From RBG-16-49-21 sp040768125 (GTDB lineage Bacteria > Spirochaetota > UBA4802 > UBA5550): a DNA stretch of 64,000 bases. The position numbers and the translations under genes are program-made. How positions within the stretch are numbered: position 1 is the first letter of the stretch; the number at the start of each line of letters is the position of its first letter. The notes under the pieces were generated by a model. The model did not search any database. It was not told where the DNA came from and saw nothing but the letters and a program-made list of their open reading frames with translations. The DNA lies in NCBI GenBank assembly GCA_040768125.1, contig JAXGNG010000007.1, forward strand, positions 1-64,000, written 5' to 3'. Positions 16,759 to 25,646 of the stretch are shown one piece after another.

Positions 16759-17977
16759 CGATTCCAAATACGTCATCCTGGTGGGTGACGGCATGGCCGA
16801 TCTCCCACTGGAATCCCTGGGGGGAAAGACCCCCCTGGAGTACGCGCGCACTCCCCGCATGGACGCCCTGGCGCGGGAGGGGATACTTGGCCTGGCGCGC
16901 ACCGTTCCGGGGGGGATGCCCCCGGGGAGCGATATCGCGAACCTCTCACTCATGGGATACGACCCCCGCGTCGCCTTTTCCGGCCGCGCTCCCCTGGAGG
17001 CGCTTAACATGGGGATCGACCTCGGCCCGAAGGACCTGGCGATACGCTGCAACATGGTGGAGATCAGGGACGGCGTCATGCACGATTTCAGCGCCGGGCA
17101 CATCTCCTCCGAATTCTCGGCCCTGGTGATGCGGGAGCTCTCCGCGTCCCTTGCCATCCCGGGCATTGAGTACCACCCCGGCGTCTCCTACCGGAACATC
17201 CTGGTGTGGCGGAACTATCCCCACGAGGGCATGCCGGACACGACCCCGCCCCACGACATTCATGGCTTGCCCGCGGCGGACCATCTCCCCCGCGGCGATG
17301 GCTCCGACATGCTCCGGCGCATCATGGCGGATTCCGCCGATATCATCGCCGCGTCGCCGGCGGTCGCCGGGGCCCGGGGCCGCCTCGCGGGTTCTCCCAC
17401 GTCGGTGTGGCTCTGGGGTTGCGGGAGAAAGCCCGCCATGGAAACTTTGGAATCCCGCTTCGGCCTCAGGGGCCGCACCATCTCCGCCGTGGACCTGATC
17501 CACGGGATAGGGCGCGCCGCCGGGCTTTCCCCGGTCCACGTGCCCGGGGCGACGGGATATCTCGACACGGACTACGCCGGAAAGGCCCGGGCCCTCCTGG
17601 AAGCCCTCCCGGACGTCAACTTCATACTCCTTCACGTCGAGGCCCCCGATGAATCGGGCCACGAGGGAAACCTTGAACACAAGCTGAAGGCCATCGAGGA
17701 CTTCGATGAAAAGATCGTCGGACCCGTGATGGACGGCCTTTCCGCTTATCCCGACTACGCCCTCATGGTGCTGCCGGACCACCCCACCCCCCTGGCCCTG
17801 AGGACCCACACGGACGATCCGGTCCCCTTCTGCCTCTACTCCTCCTCCGGATGGAAGGGGACCCCCTTTGAATCGATGCGGGGACGCGCCTTCAGCGAGG
17901 CCGCCGCCGCCGCCACGGGCCTCTTCGTTCCCGAGGGCCATCGCCTGATCGAATTGATGCTGCATAAAAAACTGTGA
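16745..17977 (+). CDS. apgM: Cofactor-independent phosphoglycerate mutase, ApgM type
   Basis: Alkaline-phosphatase-superfamily enzyme of 410 residues that interconverts 3- and 2-phosphoglycerate in glycolysis. Metal-site motifs are VGDGMAD at the N-terminus, PGSDIANLSLMGYDP (Ser-containing active site), HVEAPDESGHEGN and LPDHPTPLALRTHTDDPVPF. This is the archaeal-type ApgM found also in many anaerobic bacteria, about 100 residues shorter than GpmI. Start at 16745 is inside the end of moaE and begins directly before the first beta-strand; the open frame extends further upstream but only as shadow of moaE. Some members of this family were once annotated as homoserine kinase. Confidence 0.92.
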   Translation: MKPRNDSKYVILVGDGMADLPLESLGGKTPLEYARTPRMDALAREGILGLARTVPGGMPPGSDIANLSLMGYDPRVAFSGRAPLEALNMGIDLGPKDLAIRCNMVEIRDGVMHDFSAGHISSEFSALVMRELSASLAIPGIEYHPGVSYRNILVWRNYPHEGMPDTTPPHDIHGLPAADHLPRGDGSDMLRRIMADSADIIAASPAVAGARGRLAGSPTSVWLWGCGRKPAMETLESRFGLRGRTISAVDLIHGIGRAAGLSPVHVPGATGYLDTDYAGKARALLEALPDVNFILLHVEAPDESGHEGNLEHKLKAIEDFDEKIVGPVMDGLSAYPDYALMVLPDHPTPLALRTHTDDPVPFCLYSSSGWKGTPFESMRGRAFSEAAAAATGLFVPEGHRLIELMLHKKL

Positions 17978-18038
17978 CCCCGCCGGTGACCCGCCGGAAA
18001 GGGAAAACAGATACCACTCCAATCACGAGGGCCGAAGG

Positions 18039-19514
18039 ATGAAAAAGGGAGCCATCATCGGAATCATCGCAGTTGCCATCGCCGTCATCCTCGCCGTGGC
18101 AGCGGCGTTTCTCTTCTCCGGGGATGACCTTGAATCTGCGATTGAAGATTTCGAGAGCGGGGACTTCAGGGACGCCATCGTCATGCTGAACAGGCTCGCC
18201 CCGACCGCGGATTACGACACGGGGGAGAAGATCTACTACTACCGCTGTCGCGCTATCAACGGCCTCGCCTTCAAGCTGGAAAAAAAATTCAGCGATGAAC
18301 TCGAGGCGGCCGCCCAGGAGCGGAAGAACGAAGAGGACTACGGGGAAAACGTCCGTGAAATAACGGACTACCTGGCGCGTCTCAACAGGGAAATCGACGG
18401 CGACCTGACCCTTATTCCCGCCATGAAAAGGGCCCGCATCGCGCCGCGGGGAAAATTCTACGATGAATTCAATTCCCGTTACCGGGGCAGCCCCCTGATC
18501 GAGGATCTCCGCTTCGAGGAAGTGCTCAACATGGGTAAAAGCTCCCCGGAGAAGCTGGTTCCGGCCATGATCCAGTTTTACCACGACCATCCGAACACCG
18601 TTTACATCGGTCAGATGATACAGACGCTCTTCGACGGGCTCCGGGACGGTTCGTTCCAGATTTCCGGCAGCGAGGAGGCGGTCTGGCGGATGATCCTCGC
18701 CTATCTGCGGCGCTACCCCACGAGCCCTGAAACGGGGAAGCTCTATTCCTGCTCGGGGGACAACGTGAACCTGAGGAGCTCACCCGGCGTGGAAGGTCAG
18801 CTCGTGGGAAAGATCGCCCGGGACGAAATCCTTATACAGCTGGAAAAGTCTATGGACACCACCCAGGTCGGCGACACCCGCGATTACTGGTACCGCGTGG
18901 CGAGCCTCAGGGGCCCCCGGGGGTGGATTTTCGGCAAGTTCATGGCGCCGGTGGACCTTGCGAAGTATCCCGACGCCGCGGCCGATGCCGCGTGGACCAT
19001 GGAGGAGCATTTCGAGGAATGGAGCGATTCCCATACCCCGGCGGAATGGTCCCACGTGCCGGGAGGGGACGTGACGGGGATCAACTTCGCCGTGAAGGAC
19101 GGGAAAAAAATCGCGATACTTGATTCGGCGAAGGGCTCGATAACGGGCCTTTATTCCCGCCACGGCGCGACGCGGGCCTTCGCCGTCGAGACGAGGGCGC
19201 GCTTCACCGGGGGCGACGCCGTGACGGTCATTGCCTACTGCGCGGACCCCGCCTCCGCCTTCACCCTCACCCTGGGGCAAGACCGCGTCATCGCGGCTGG
19301 CAGGACCATCCCCATCCGGGCCTCGGAATGGAAGAACTACCTTCTCGAGAGCGACGACGGCCGCTTCGCGACGCTCTCGATCGACGGGGAAAAGGTATCG
19401 AGCAGGATCGAGCCGGTCAGGACCCCGCATTTCACGCGGCGCGGCGTCTACTGCCTCTTCTCGTCAAAAGAGGAGCATTCAAAAGGGGAAATCGAGTATA
19501 TAAAGATCCGGTGA
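18039..19514 (+). CDS. Membrane-anchored SH3b-domain protein
   Basis: Protein of 491 residues with an N-terminal membrane anchor (about 4-30, GAIIGIIAVAIAVILAVAAAF). Residues 35-230 are helical and TPR-like (AIEDFESGDFRDAIVML). A bacterial SH3 domain follows at about 236-310 (GDNVNLRSSPGVEGQLVGKI, then YWYRVASLRGPRGWIFGKFM), a fold that commonly binds cell-wall peptides. The C-terminal 170 residues resemble a concanavalin-like/laminin-G beta sandwich (VETRARFTGGDAVTV, FATLSIDGEKV). Most of the protein should be periplasmic or extracytoplasmic. Function unknown; cell-wall or glycan binding is inferred from the domains. Confidence 0.75.
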   Translation: MKKGAIIGIIAVAIAVILAVAAAFLFSGDDLESAIEDFESGDFRDAIVMLNRLAPTADYDTGEKIYYYRCRAINGLAFKLEKKFSDELEAAAQERKNEEDYGENVREITDYLARLNREIDGDLTLIPAMKRARIAPRGKFYDEFNSRYRGSPLIEDLRFEEVLNMGKSSPEKLVPAMIQFYHDHPNTVYIGQMIQTLFDGLRDGSFQISGSEEAVWRMILAYLRRYPTSPETGKLYSCSGDNVNLRSSPGVEGQLVGKIARDEILIQLEKSMDTTQVGDTRDYWYRVASLRGPRGWIFGKFMAPVDLAKYPDAAADAAWTMEEHFEEWSDSHTPAEWSHVPGGDVTGINFAVKDGKKIAILDSAKGSITGLYSRHGATRAFAVETRARFTGGDAVTVIAYCADPASAFTLTLGQDRVIAAGRTIPIRASEWKNYLLESDDGRFATLSIDGEKVSSRIEPVRTPHFTRRGVYCLFSSKEEHSKGEIEYIKIR

Positions 19515-19553
19515 CCATGGATGACTGTGATCCGATCCGTTCCCGGGGATGAC

Positions 19554-19680
19554 GGCCACAGAGGCTCGAAGTCACAGAGAACATGAGATGAACACTCATC
19601 ATCTCCCGGCTCCATGCAGCGTCCCTTTACGGTCCATTGAATATAGATTTTTTCTCAGCGTTTCTGCGCCCTTCGCGAAC
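19554..19680. repeat. Degenerate CACAGAG-type intergenic repeat remnants
   Basis: At 19554-19580 the sequence has GGCCACAGAGGCTCGAAGTCACAGAG, and at about 19651-19678 TCTCAGCGTTTCTGCGCCCTTCGCG. Both resemble decayed short-period repeats; related pieces occur at 12351-12368 (CCTCCGTGTCTCCGTGGC) and 56021-56040 (CCACTGAGACACGGAG). They lie in the untranslated gap upstream of the riboswitch, and no gene is seen here. Confidence 0.4.
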
Positions 19681-19759
19681 CATCTTTCATTGATGCATGA
19701 ATGCCCATTCCGCACCGTAAAATTTTGGAAAGACCGATTTTTTCATTGACAGGTACTCC

Positions 19760-19905
19760 CTTCGCTTTTTATCGTTTCACAGCATTGTTCTTTTTAATAA
19801 CTGGAGGAAGTCGGGTGTAAATCCCGCGCTGTCCCGCAACTGTGATTCCGCCGCGGCGGATAAGCCAGAACTTCCATGACTGAGATATCCCCGAGGACAG
19901 GGAGC
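19760..19905 (+). promoter_or_regulatory. Cobalamin (B12) riboswitch upstream of btuB
   Basis: The conserved core reads AAGTCGGGTGTAAATCCCGC then GCTGTCCCGCAACTGTGA (B12 box, 19828-19845), followed by GATAAGCCAGAACTTCC, an arrangement diagnostic of cobalamin riboswitches. A promoter candidate with TTGACA at 19746-19751 precedes it. Downstream hairpins at about 19912-19928 and 19947-19966 could be the expression platform. Binding of adenosyl- or methylcobalamin would lower btuB expression. Boundaries are approximate. Confidence 0.92.
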
Positions 19906-19946
19906 CGGTTAACACGCCGAAAGGCGACGTTCACTCATGGCTTGCG

Positions 19947-19970
19947 CGCACTCCCCCGGGAGTGCGTTGT
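19947..19970 (+). terminator. Hairpin in the btuB leader, probable riboswitch expression platform
   Basis: CGCACTCCC (19947-19955) pairs with GGGAGTGCG (19958-19966), a GC-rich stem of eight usable pairs, followed by TTGTTCGTTT. It lies between the cobalamin aptamer and the btuB start codon at 20039, so it is probably the intrinsic terminator formed when B12 is bound. The T-tract is weak. Confidence 0.55.
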
Positions 19971-20038
19971 TCGTTTCATGCGCCATTCCTGCCGGCCGGG
20001 ACATCCGTCACCAACAATCGCTTTCGGAGGAAAATGCC

Positions 20039-22111
20039 ATGAAACGTACCATTGCCGCACTGGCCGCAGTGCTCTGGGCCTGCCTCGCCGCCGCCGGGCT
20101 CTTCGCCCAGGACCCCGGAACCGCCGAACAACCCGCCGCTGTCGACTCGGAAATTACCGGCGACAGGCCGTCGACACCAGGCCAGGAACCGGAGAGCGAG
20201 AAGCCCCCGAGGAGGATGAAAAGCGGTTCCGATATCGTCATCACGGCCACGAAGACGGGCATTAACAGGCGGGAGACCGGGGCCTCGGTCACGGTCATCA
20301 CCGCCGATGAGATCGCACGGACCGAGAAAAGCTCCGTTGCGGAGATACTGAAGAACCAGCCCGGTATCTACATGTCGTCAAACTCCTCCCTGGGGGGCGT
20401 CGCGAGCCTCTACGTCCGCGGCACCGCCTCGAACCACGTGACGGTCCTCGTCGACGGCGTCAAGGTGAACGACCCCACCTCGCCGGGAAACGGCTTCGAC
20501 TTCGCGCATCTTACCACGGAGAACATCGAGCGCATCGAAATCATCCGGGGTTCCCAGAGCACGCTTTACGGCTCCGACGCCATCGGCGGCGTGGTGAACA
20601 TCATCACGAAAAAAGGGGCCGGGAAACCCCGGGTCGCCGTCGGTTTCGAGGGAGGTTCCTTTTACACCTTCCGCGAAACCGCCTCGGTCAGCGGCGGCAC
20701 CGATGACGCGGACTACAGCTTCGCCGCGTCCCGCCTGGACTCCCGGGGCTACGACCGCACCTCCACCTGGCGCGGGATGAAGTACTCTATTGAAAAAAAC
20801 AGCCCCGACGGCTACGAGAACACCTCGGCGTCGGCGCGCGTCGGGGTGAATACGGTCCGGGACAGCCGCCTCTCCCTGGCCCTTCGCTACACCGACGCGA
20901 AATCCGAGATCGACGACGGCTCTTACAGCGAGGACACGAACCGGGCCTTCGAAAACGACGCCTTCTCCGGCATCCTGGCGTACCGGATCCCCGTATTCCC
21001 ATGGTGGGACGCGAACCTCTCCGCTTCCTACATGTACCAGATGCAGAGGGACCGGGACATGCCGGACGCGAAGGACGCCATCTCCTGGGGCGGCATAAGC
21101 AACATGTGGTACAAGGGAAAACGACTGTCCGGTGAATTCAGGAACGTCTTTACCATCATGGACGTTGACGAGATCACCTGCGGCGTTTCCTACGAAAAGG
21201 AATACGCCGACACGATGCCATGGTGGTGGTACAGCGACGACCCGCCCTCCTGGTGGGGCTCCATGGACCCCCTCAGCCCCGTCAGCAAGAGCGAAGGTAC
21301 CTGGTCCGCCTATCTGCAGAACCACCTGAAACTTGTCGAACGGATCTTCATCATCGCCGGCATCCGCTACACCAGGCCCGACCAGCTCCCGGAGAACCTC
21401 GACTATTCCCTCTCCGGGTCCTTCGTGATCCCCGTGACGGAAACCCGCCTCAAGGGCAGCGTCACGACGGGATACAAGATACCCTCCCTCTACCAGCGGT
21501 ACAACAACTTCGAGCGCTACGACCGCTTAACCTTCGCGTACCTCAAGCCTGAACGCACCCTGAGCTTCGACACGGGGGTGGAGCAGCCCCTATGGGGGGA
21601 TCGGATCGTCCTTGAGGCGAACTACTTCAGCATCGACTATCGGAACATGATACATTACGACACGGTCATCGACAGCTTCGGCCGCTATTACAATATCGAC
21701 GCCCTGACCCGAGGCGTGGAATGCGCCGCCTCCCTGCTGCCCTTCGAGGACCTCGACCTGCGCGGCCACTACACCTACTCGGTCTCGAAGAACAAGACCT
21801 TCCGAAGCGGCGAAATGATCCGGAGACCCCGCCACCGTGCCGGGTTCTCGGTGAACTACGCCTTTCTCGGCAGGGGCAACGTCAACCTCGGTTTCACCTA
21901 CACGGGGAAGCGGAGGGATTACTTCAAGTTCCCCTGGTACGCATCCCTGGATCCCCACTTCAAGTTCGACCTCGCGCTCTCCTGGTGGATCATCGAGCAG
22001 CTCCAGGCCCACGTCCGGTTTGAGAATCTTACCAACGAGAAATACGAGGAGATATTCGGATACCGCCAGCCGGGGTTCGCCTGCTACGGCGGGGTGAAGG
22101 CGGTGTTTTAA
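20039..22111 (+). CDS. btuB: TonB-dependent vitamin B12 receptor
   Basis: Outer-membrane receptor of 690 residues with signal peptide MKRTIAALAAVLWACLAAAG. A linker is followed by a TonB-box-like SDIVITATKTG, then the plug domain (ASVTVITADEIARTEKSS, LYVRGTASNHVTVLVDGVKV, IEIIRGSQSTLYGSDAIGGV) and a 22-strand-type beta-barrel ending in an aromatic residue (VKAVF). The start ATG at 20039 has GGAGG eight bases upstream; longer in-frame starts would lie within the riboswitch leader. The cobalamin riboswitch upstream fixes the substrate class. It would hand B12 to the BtuFCD-like importer at 12400-15084. TonB/ExbBD are not in the window. Confidence 0.93.
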   Translation: MKRTIAALAAVLWACLAAAGLFAQDPGTAEQPAAVDSEITGDRPSTPGQEPESEKPPRRMKSGSDIVITATKTGINRRETGASVTVITADEIARTEKSSVAEILKNQPGIYMSSNSSLGGVASLYVRGTASNHVTVLVDGVKVNDPTSPGNGFDFAHLTTENIERIEIIRGSQSTLYGSDAIGGVVNIITKKGAGKPRVAVGFEGGSFYTFRETASVSGGTDDADYSFAASRLDSRGYDRTSTWRGMKYSIEKNSPDGYENTSASARVGVNTVRDSRLSLALRYTDAKSEIDDGSYSEDTNRAFENDAFSGILAYRIPVFPWWDANLSASYMYQMQRDRDMPDAKDAISWGGISNMWYKGKRLSGEFRNVFTIMDVDEITCGVSYEKEYADTMPWWWYSDDPPSWWGSMDPLSPVSKSEGTWSAYLQNHLKLVERIFIIAGIRYTRPDQLPENLDYSLSGSFVIPVTETRLKGSVTTGYKIPSLYQRYNNFERYDRLTFAYLKPERTLSFDTGVEQPLWGDRIVLEANYFSIDYRNMIHYDTVIDSFGRYYNIDALTRGVECAASLLPFEDLDLRGHYTYSVSKNKTFRSGEMIRRPRHRAGFSVNYAFLGRGNVNLGFTYTGKRRDYFKFPWYASLDPHFKFDLALSWWIIEQLQAHVRFENLTNEKYEEIFGYRQPGFACYGGVKAVF

Positions 22112-22129
22112 CGGCGCCGGGTTTCAACC

Positions 22130-22335
22130 AGATTGACGACCCCCTCCCCGACCCTCCCCCACGGGGGGAGGGGGAATCACCCCGGCGCTGTGGGGGCGTG
22201 CCATGCCCTCACCCCCCTGCCCCCTCTCCCAAAGGGAGAAGGGGAGAATCCCCCAGCGCTCCCTTCGACTCCGCTCAGGGCAAGACGCGCCACCCCCCTT
22301 GATAAGGGGGGGGAAGGGGGGATTTTCTTACCTTA
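22130..22335. repeat. Cluster of C/G-run palindromic intergenic repeats
   Basis: The 300-base gap after btuB holds back-to-back palindromic pieces: CCCTCCCCCACGGGGGGAGG near 22150, CCCTCTCCCAAAGGGAGAAG near 22225, CCCTTCGACTCCGCTCAGGG near 22260, and CCCCTTGATAAGGGGGG near 22297. Each could fold into a hairpin. The style is that of REP-like intergenic repeats found in many environmental bacterial genomes. No gene is seen; the next gene starts at 22416. Confidence 0.6.
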
Positions 22336-22415
22336 TTGTAGTATCCCAATCATTGCTTGACAGGTGGTTCCCCCGAGCTAGGATCAGGGCCATTGCCATT
22401 GAGGGAGGAAGGACA

Positions 22416-22910
22416 ATGCTGTTCAGAAAAGGGACGCCGGCAGACGACCTGGACAGGGTGTTGAAGCAGTTCAAGAAAGTGAAACAGGGCGAATCCCTTC
22501 CACGTGACGGTGCCTGCGCCTACTTCTACTCCCACGTCACCTACGCGGGGCAGACCCTCGTGCTTCCGGAGGGCCGCCGCTTCCGTTTCTTCCACGTGGA
22601 GCATGACGACGTTATTCGAGAAATCGTCGAAGGTACCCCCTCCTGGCACGTTGCGAACGAAGAGGACAGAGCCGTGGTCTCGATTCTCTTTTCTCGCCCC
22701 GGGGGAATGATGAACCGCGTGGAACTGGCCCTCGACGCCACAGGCGGGAACAGCCTGCGAATACTCGATTTCATTTCAAAAGCGAAAAGCATCGACCTGC
22801 ACCTCCTGGCCCTCCTCTACGGCGGCATCGTCAGGGAGGCGTCCCTCACCCTCCCGGTCCCCGCCGGGGTGCGCGACGCCCTCCAGGGCGTAAAAAAGCC
22901 GGCGGGGTAG
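22416..22910 (+). CDS. Conserved-looking protein of unknown function
   Basis: Predicted soluble protein of 164 residues, no family recognised. ATG at 22416 has a strong GAGGGAGGAAGG ribosome-binding site; an earlier in-frame start at 22203 would run through the repeat cluster and is unlikely. The sequence is a balanced alpha/beta composition (YFYSHVTYAGQTLVLPEGRRF, LRILDFISKAKSIDLHLLAL) with no signal peptide or membrane segment. Its last codons are embedded in the terminator hairpin of the convergent acyl-CoA dehydrogenase gene. Confidence 0.65.
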   Translation: MLFRKGTPADDLDRVLKQFKKVKQGESLPRDGACAYFYSHVTYAGQTLVLPEGRRFRFFHVEHDDVIREIVEGTPSWHVANEEDRAVVSILFSRPGGMMNRVELALDATGGNSLRILDFISKAKSIDLHLLALLYGGIVREASLTLPVPAGVRDALQGVKKPAG

Positions 22911-22921
22911 CCCCCGCCGGC
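22892..22921 (-). terminator. Rho-independent terminator of the acyl-CoA dehydrogenase gene
   Basis: Stem GCCGGCGGGG (22898-22907) with CCCCGCCGGC (22912-22921) and a TAGC loop. Read on the minus strand it is followed by six T (complement of 22892-22897). It overlaps the final codons of the convergent gene. Confidence 0.85.
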
Positions 22922-22953
22922 CTCGTGTTGTCCGTGTCGCCCCTGTCTTCCCC

Positions 22954-24828
22954 TTATTGCTCCAGGGCTCCGGTGAAAATCGGCGACGTCGCCTTCACGA
23001 CGGCGCTCTCGCCGGCCAGGATATAGTCGCACTTGCCGAAAAACTTCTGTAACTCGGCGCCGATGTAGAACTGCGCCGAAAGCACGCGGCCCGTGTAGTA
23101 GGCCGCCTCGGCGTTATCTGCGAGGAACGCGTCGAGATCCGCCCCTTTCCTGTCGCCGCAGAGCTCCTTCGCCTTCGGCGTCACCAGGGTCAGGGACCAG
23201 AGGTGAATGAAGGCGTAGGAGAGCATCGCGAAGGCCTGCTGGAGCGGCGTGGCGTTGGCGAAGATGTGGAGATACTTGCCCTTCTCAATGAGGCCCTTCA
23301 TGAACTGGACGACCTCCTCGATCTTGGCCAGCCCCTTCTCCATAACCTGTATGTACCGGTCATCGACGACACCCCTGGCCGCTTTTATCGTCTCGTTGAT
23401 CTTCTTCTTGTAGATGGCGTAGTTGTACATGTCCTTGTCCATGAGGAGCTTCCTCATGGTGAGGTCCATGGACTGGATGCCGTTGGTGCCCTCGTAGATC
23501 GAGAGTATCTTGGCGTCCCGGGCGTACTGCTCCACGGGGTAGTCGGAGCAGAAGCCGTAGCCGCCGTAGACCTGTATGGCGTCGGCAACGACCTCCCATG
23601 CCTGGTCGGTGTTCCCCGCCTTGTTGATCGGGATCATGAAGTCAAGGAGCGCCTGGGCCTCCCGCTTCGCCTCGTCCTTCTCCACGTGGATCACGTCGGT
23701 CAGGTAGCCGCAGTAGAGGGTCAGTGTCCTCATGGCCTCGACCCGGGCCTTCATGGAAAGGAGCATCCGCTTGATGTCGGGATGGTTCATGATCACCGTC
23801 CCCTTCGCGTCGGGCTTCATCATCTCCTCGACCCGTTTTCCCTGGACCCGGTTCCGGGCGTAGGTGATGGCGTGCATGTAGGCCGCGCTCGACACCGAGG
23901 CGCCCTGGCCGCCGACGTAGAGACGGGCCTCGTTCATCATCTGGAACATGATCTTCATCCCCTGGCGCTCCTGTCCCATCAGGTAGCCCTGGCACTTGCC
24001 CTCGTCGCCGAAGACCATGGTACAGGTCGGGTTCCCGTGGATCCCCATCTTGTGCTCGATGCCCGCGCAGGTCACGTCGTTGAACTCCCCCAGGGAGCCG
24101 TCATCGTTGATCCGGTACTTGGGCACCAGGAATATCGAAATCCCCTTGGTCCCTTCAGGATCGCCCTCAATCCGCGCCAGGACGGGGTGAACGTTGTTCG
24201 CGTAGAAGTTGTTATCGCCCGAGGAGATGAATATCTTCTGGCCCTTGATCGAGTAGGTCCCGTCGGGGTTCTTCACCGCCTTGGTCTTGAGTGCCCCCAC
24301 GTCGGAACCGGCGTCGGGCTCGGTGAGACACATTGAGCCTCCCCACTCCCCGGTGAGCATCTTCTCGATGAGGATCTGCTTCCATGGCATATCGGGAAGG
24401 AAGTTGATGTACATGTTGCAGGCGCCTATGGCCAGCATCGGGAACATGGTAAAGGCGCAGTTCGCCGCAGTGAAATAGTCGGTCACGGTGTAGTAGATGG
24501 TCTCCGGCATGCCCATGCCCCCCCACTTCGGGTCCGTGGCCAGGCTCAGGAAACCGGCGTCGTAGTAGGCCCTGAGTCCCGCGAAATACTCCTCGGGGAT
24601 GATGACCTCCTTCGTGTCGGCCTTGTAGTGCGCCCCCTTCTTGTCTGCGGCATTGTTGAAGGGATAGACCTGCTCCACGCTGATCTTTTCCCCCAGGTTC
24701 ACCACCTCTTCCAGGGTGTCCCGGTCGAAATCTGCGAACTTCTCGTATTTGCTCAGATCGTGAACCTTGAACAACTCGAACAGAATGAACATCGTATCCC
24801 GCGTGTCGACAATGGGATTTAACGCCAT
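22954..24828 (-). CDS. Acyl-CoA dehydrogenase (long, about 600-residue type)
   Basis: FAD enzyme of 624 residues that oxidises an acyl-CoA to the 2-enoyl-CoA. ATG at 24828 has AGGAGG upstream and begins directly with the N-terminal domain; the frame is open further upstream without a good start signal. Family motifs: CLTEPDAGSDVGALKTKA (flavin/substrate loop), GIEHKMGIHGNPTC, and the C-terminal VYGGYGFCSDYPVEQYARD plus IYEGTNGIQSMDL, where the Glu of YEGT is the expected catalytic base. The extra C-terminal domain (about 470-624) is as in DmdC-like and other long members. The substrate is not determinable. It lies next to the 2-oxoacid oxidoreductase genes, suggesting branched-chain or short-chain acyl-CoA metabolism. 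Confidence 0.92.
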   Translation of the reverse strand: MALNPIVDTRDTMFILFELFKVHDLSKYEKFADFDRDTLEEVVNLGEKISVEQVYPFNNAADKKGAHYKADTKEVIIPEEYFAGLRAYYDAGFLSLATDPKWGGMGMPETIYYTVTDYFTAANCAFTMFPMLAIGACNMYINFLPDMPWKQILIEKMLTGEWGGSMCLTEPDAGSDVGALKTKAVKNPDGTYSIKGQKIFISSGDNNFYANNVHPVLARIEGDPEGTKGISIFLVPKYRINDDGSLGEFNDVTCAGIEHKMGIHGNPTCTMVFGDEGKCQGYLMGQERQGMKIMFQMMNEARLYVGGQGASVSSAAYMHAITYARNRVQGKRVEEMMKPDAKGTVIMNHPDIKRMLLSMKARVEAMRTLTLYCGYLTDVIHVEKDEAKREAQALLDFMIPINKAGNTDQAWEVVADAIQVYGGYGFCSDYPVEQYARDAKILSIYEGTNGIQSMDLTMRKLLMDKDMYNYAIYKKKINETIKAARGVVDDRYIQVMEKGLAKIEEVVQFMKGLIEKGKYLHIFANATPLQQAFAMLSYAFIHLWSLTLVTPKAKELCGDRKGADLDAFLADNAEAAYYTGRVLSAQFYIGAELQKFFGKCDYILAGESAVVKATSPIFTGALEQ

Positions 24829-25023
24829 GACGGATTCCTCCTGAATTTCTGGGTTGTATATGAACATCGTCCCCGGGGGGGACACCTGTATCGCGCGTCT
24901 GAGCCAAGGATTAAAAACAGGGGGCTGTTTGTCAAATATTATTGGCGGGAAAGCGTTCACCGGAATCGGTTATTTTTTGAACACCCCGTCAGTTCGGGGA
25001 GAACCGGAGGGTCATAATCGGGA

Positions 25024-25575
25024 TCAGCCGAGGCCCCGGGCGATCTCGATGCCCCTCCGTATCGCCTTCAGGTTGTCGGGGATCGTTTCGCGGAGACGAT
25101 CCGGGATCACCTCGCCGGCCACTGCCTCGCAATCGTTGTAATCGAGAAAATGGGTCCGCTCGACAAAGCACCCCAGTGTGAGCATGTTGGCAAGCCTCGG
25201 GTTCCCCATGGCGACGGCCTCCTCGTTGAAACGGACGCCCGCCACCATGACCCCCTTCGGGGCCGTGATCTTATCCTCCGGTATGAGGCTGGTATTCGCG
25301 ATGAGGAGGCTGCCCTCCCTCAGGGTCTTCTTGTAGAACTCCAGGCCGATGAGGTCAAGGGCGATCAGGGCCGAGGGGGCGTTGGTGATGGGAGCGCCGA
25401 TCTCCTCGTCCGACACGATGACGTAGACATCGGTGCGTCCCCCGCGCTTTTCCACGCCGTAGGAGGGAAGATAGGTCACCTCCAGTCCCTTTTTCATCGC
25501 CGCCAGGGCCACGAAGAGGCTGATGGTCTGTATACCCTGCCCCCCGAAGCCCGTCATGATCACATCGTAGTACAT
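25024..25575 (-). CDS. 2-oxoacid:ferredoxin oxidoreductase gamma subunit
   Basis: Gamma subunit of 183 residues, family motif GFGGQGIQTISLFVALAAMK at the N-terminus and SYGVEKRGGRTDVYVIVSDE in the middle. It completes a four-gene set (ferredoxin, alpha, beta, gamma) reading leftwards from 27661. The complex oxidatively decarboxylates a 2-oxoacid to its acyl-CoA with reduction of ferredoxin. Gap to the beta gene is 71 bases. Either 2-oxoglutarate or branched-chain 2-oxoacid specificity is possible. Confidence 0.9.
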   Translation of the reverse strand: MYYDVIMTGFGGQGIQTISLFVALAAMKKGLEVTYLPSYGVEKRGGRTDVYVIVSDEEIGAPITNAPSALIALDLIGLEFYKKTLREGSLLIANTSLIPEDKITAPKGVMVAGVRFNEEAVAMGNPRLANMLTLGCFVERTHFLDYNDCEAVAGEVIPDRLRETIPDNLKAIRRGIEIARGLG

Positions 25576-25646
25576 GGTTTCCTCGCGTCGCGCCCGCCCC
25601 CTGACGCCCGGAGCCGGGCGCGGGATGAGCGCTCCTTCTTCCCTTG

